Part shown: one piece after another, positions 6,131-6,540 of the stretch
Layout of the letters: the number at the start of each line of letters is the position of its first letter
How positions within the stretch are numbered: position 1 is the first letter of the stretch
Assembly (NCBI GenBank): GCA_903921135.1
Contig: CAIXOY010000112.1
Location: 1-6,540, forward strand
Origin: an uncultured Gammaproteobacteria bacterium
GTDB lineage: Bacteria; Pseudomonadota; Gammaproteobacteria; Pseudomonadales; UBA5518
Reading direction: 5' to 3'
DNA: 6,540 bases
Program-made: the position numbers and the translations under genes
The notes under the pieces: model-generated
Seen by the model: the letters and a program-made list of their open reading frames with translations, nothing else
Told to the model about the DNA's origin: nothing
The model's database searches: none

Positions 6131-6540
6131 GTGACCGACTTCAGCCCCGAAGAAATCCGCCGTCTGCGCGAACTCCTGGAGATCGAGGAGATCCGCAAGC
6201 TCGGGCTTCTCTACTCCCAGCTCCAGGACCACGGCCAGCTCGACCGCCTGGCCGCGATCTTCACGGCCGATGCTGTGTGCGAATTCGGCCCGTATGGCGA
6301 GTGGCACGGCCGCGACACCATCCGCGCCAATTACGCGCAGGTGCGGATCGACTTCGGCGGGCAACCGTTCTTTGCGCTGCACGCCAATGCACACCACTGG
6401 GTCGAACTGACAGGCCCCGATCAGGCGGTGGGCCGACGCTACCTGCTGGACATGCTCACCACCCGCGCGCCCACCGAAAACCCGTTGCTCTGGCTGGGGA
6501 TCTATGACGAGGCCTACCGCAAGGAGGACGGCTGCTGGAA
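6131..6540 (+). CDS. SnoaL/NTF2-like fold protein, possible dehydratase type (3' end missing)
   Basis: The visible 136 residues, starting at GTG, form most of a one-domain NTF2-fold protein of the SnoaL_4 kind, usually 140-180 residues. The N-terminal helix RRLRELLEIEEIRKLGLLYS (10-29) leads into LQDHGQLDRLAAIFTADAVCEF, then the strand and helix EWHGRDTIRANY, and FALHANAHHWVEL. Tyr28, Asp33 and His84 fall where bile-acid 7-alpha-dehydratase BaiE has its catalytic Tyr30, Asp35 and His83 (family knowledge from memory), hinting at a dehydratase-like active site; scytalone dehydratase is a related fold. The start is supported by AGGA 6 nt upstream (6121-6124); no better start is seen nearby. It is divergent from the CoA ligase, which suggests a role in the same pathway. 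The reaction is not proven; the fold also serves isomerases and binding proteins. Confidence 0.85.
   Translation, partial: MTDFSPEEIRRLRELLEIEEIRKLGLLYSQLQDHGQLDRLAAIFTADAVCEFGPYGEWHGRDTIRANYAQVRIDFGGQPFFALHANAHHWVELTGPDQAVGRRYLLDMLTTRAPTENPLLWLGIYDEAYRKEDGCW

Noticed and set aside
3732..6134. An 800-codon plus-strand open frame antisense to the M24 and ligase genes, ending in a GTGA overlap with the next start
   Set aside because: Its translation is rich in His, Arg, Gln, Gly and Ala with no domain. It lies opposite two genes with clear family motifs and runs through both intergenic gaps. Long antisense frames are expected in high-GC DNA, and the GTGA overlap is probably chance.
5939..6397. 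A 152-codon minus-strand frame opposite the second SnoaL-like gene
   Set aside because: It overlaps the divergent promoter gap and is antisense to a protein with clear NTF2-fold features; no domain and no sound ribosome site.

Overview
This is a gene-dense, high-GC bacterial window, judged by eye at roughly two-thirds G+C. It holds six protein-coding genes, two of them cut by the window edges, and no RNA genes, insertion sequences or CRISPR. The content suggests an aerobic, Gram-negative proteobacterium. One gene encodes a lipoprotein quinoprotein dehydrogenase with its own haem c, which implies a periplasm. A GTAG-headed REP hairpin sits between two genes, a repeat class typical of Pseudomonas- and Xanthomonas-like gammaproteobacteria. 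No gene allows a safe genus call.

Layout, left to right. (1) 1-1554, minus: a lipoprotein fusing cytochrome c to a PQQ-type beta-propeller, like polyvinyl-alcohol dehydrogenase; its C-terminus lies beyond the left edge. (2) 1578-2408, minus: a classical short-chain dehydrogenase/reductase, 23 nt upstream of (1) and probably its operon partner. (3) 2545-2949, plus: a small NTF2/SnoaL-fold protein, divergent from (2) across a 136-nt control region that carries a 10-bp direct repeat. (4) 2991-4232, minus: an M24 'pita-bread' fold protein with altered metal-ligand positions. It converges on (3), with a REP hairpin between them whose GTAG head supplies the stop codon of (3). (5) 4305-5954, minus: an AMP-forming acyl-CoA synthetase, 72 nt upstream of (4) and probably in one transcription unit with it. 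(6) 6131-6540, plus: a second NTF2/SnoaL-fold protein, unrelated in detail to (3), divergent from (5) across 176 nt that contain a perfect 7-bp-arm hairpin; its C-terminus lies beyond the right edge.

The genes read as part of a catabolic cluster for an alcohol- or carboxylate-bearing compound. The ligase would activate a carboxylate to its CoA ester, the SDR and the periplasmic quinoprotein would oxidise hydroxyl groups, and the two NTF2-fold proteins could be dehydratases, isomerases or hydrolases acting on ring or side-chain intermediates. The mix of CoA ligase, SDR and SnoaL-type dehydratase recalls the kinds of enzyme used in bile-acid, steroid and terpenoid degradation, but the substrate cannot be read from sequence alone. 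Each half of the window repeats one arrangement: a small NTF2-fold gene on the plus strand, divergent from a two-gene minus-strand operon. No gene-free stretch exceeds 300 bases.
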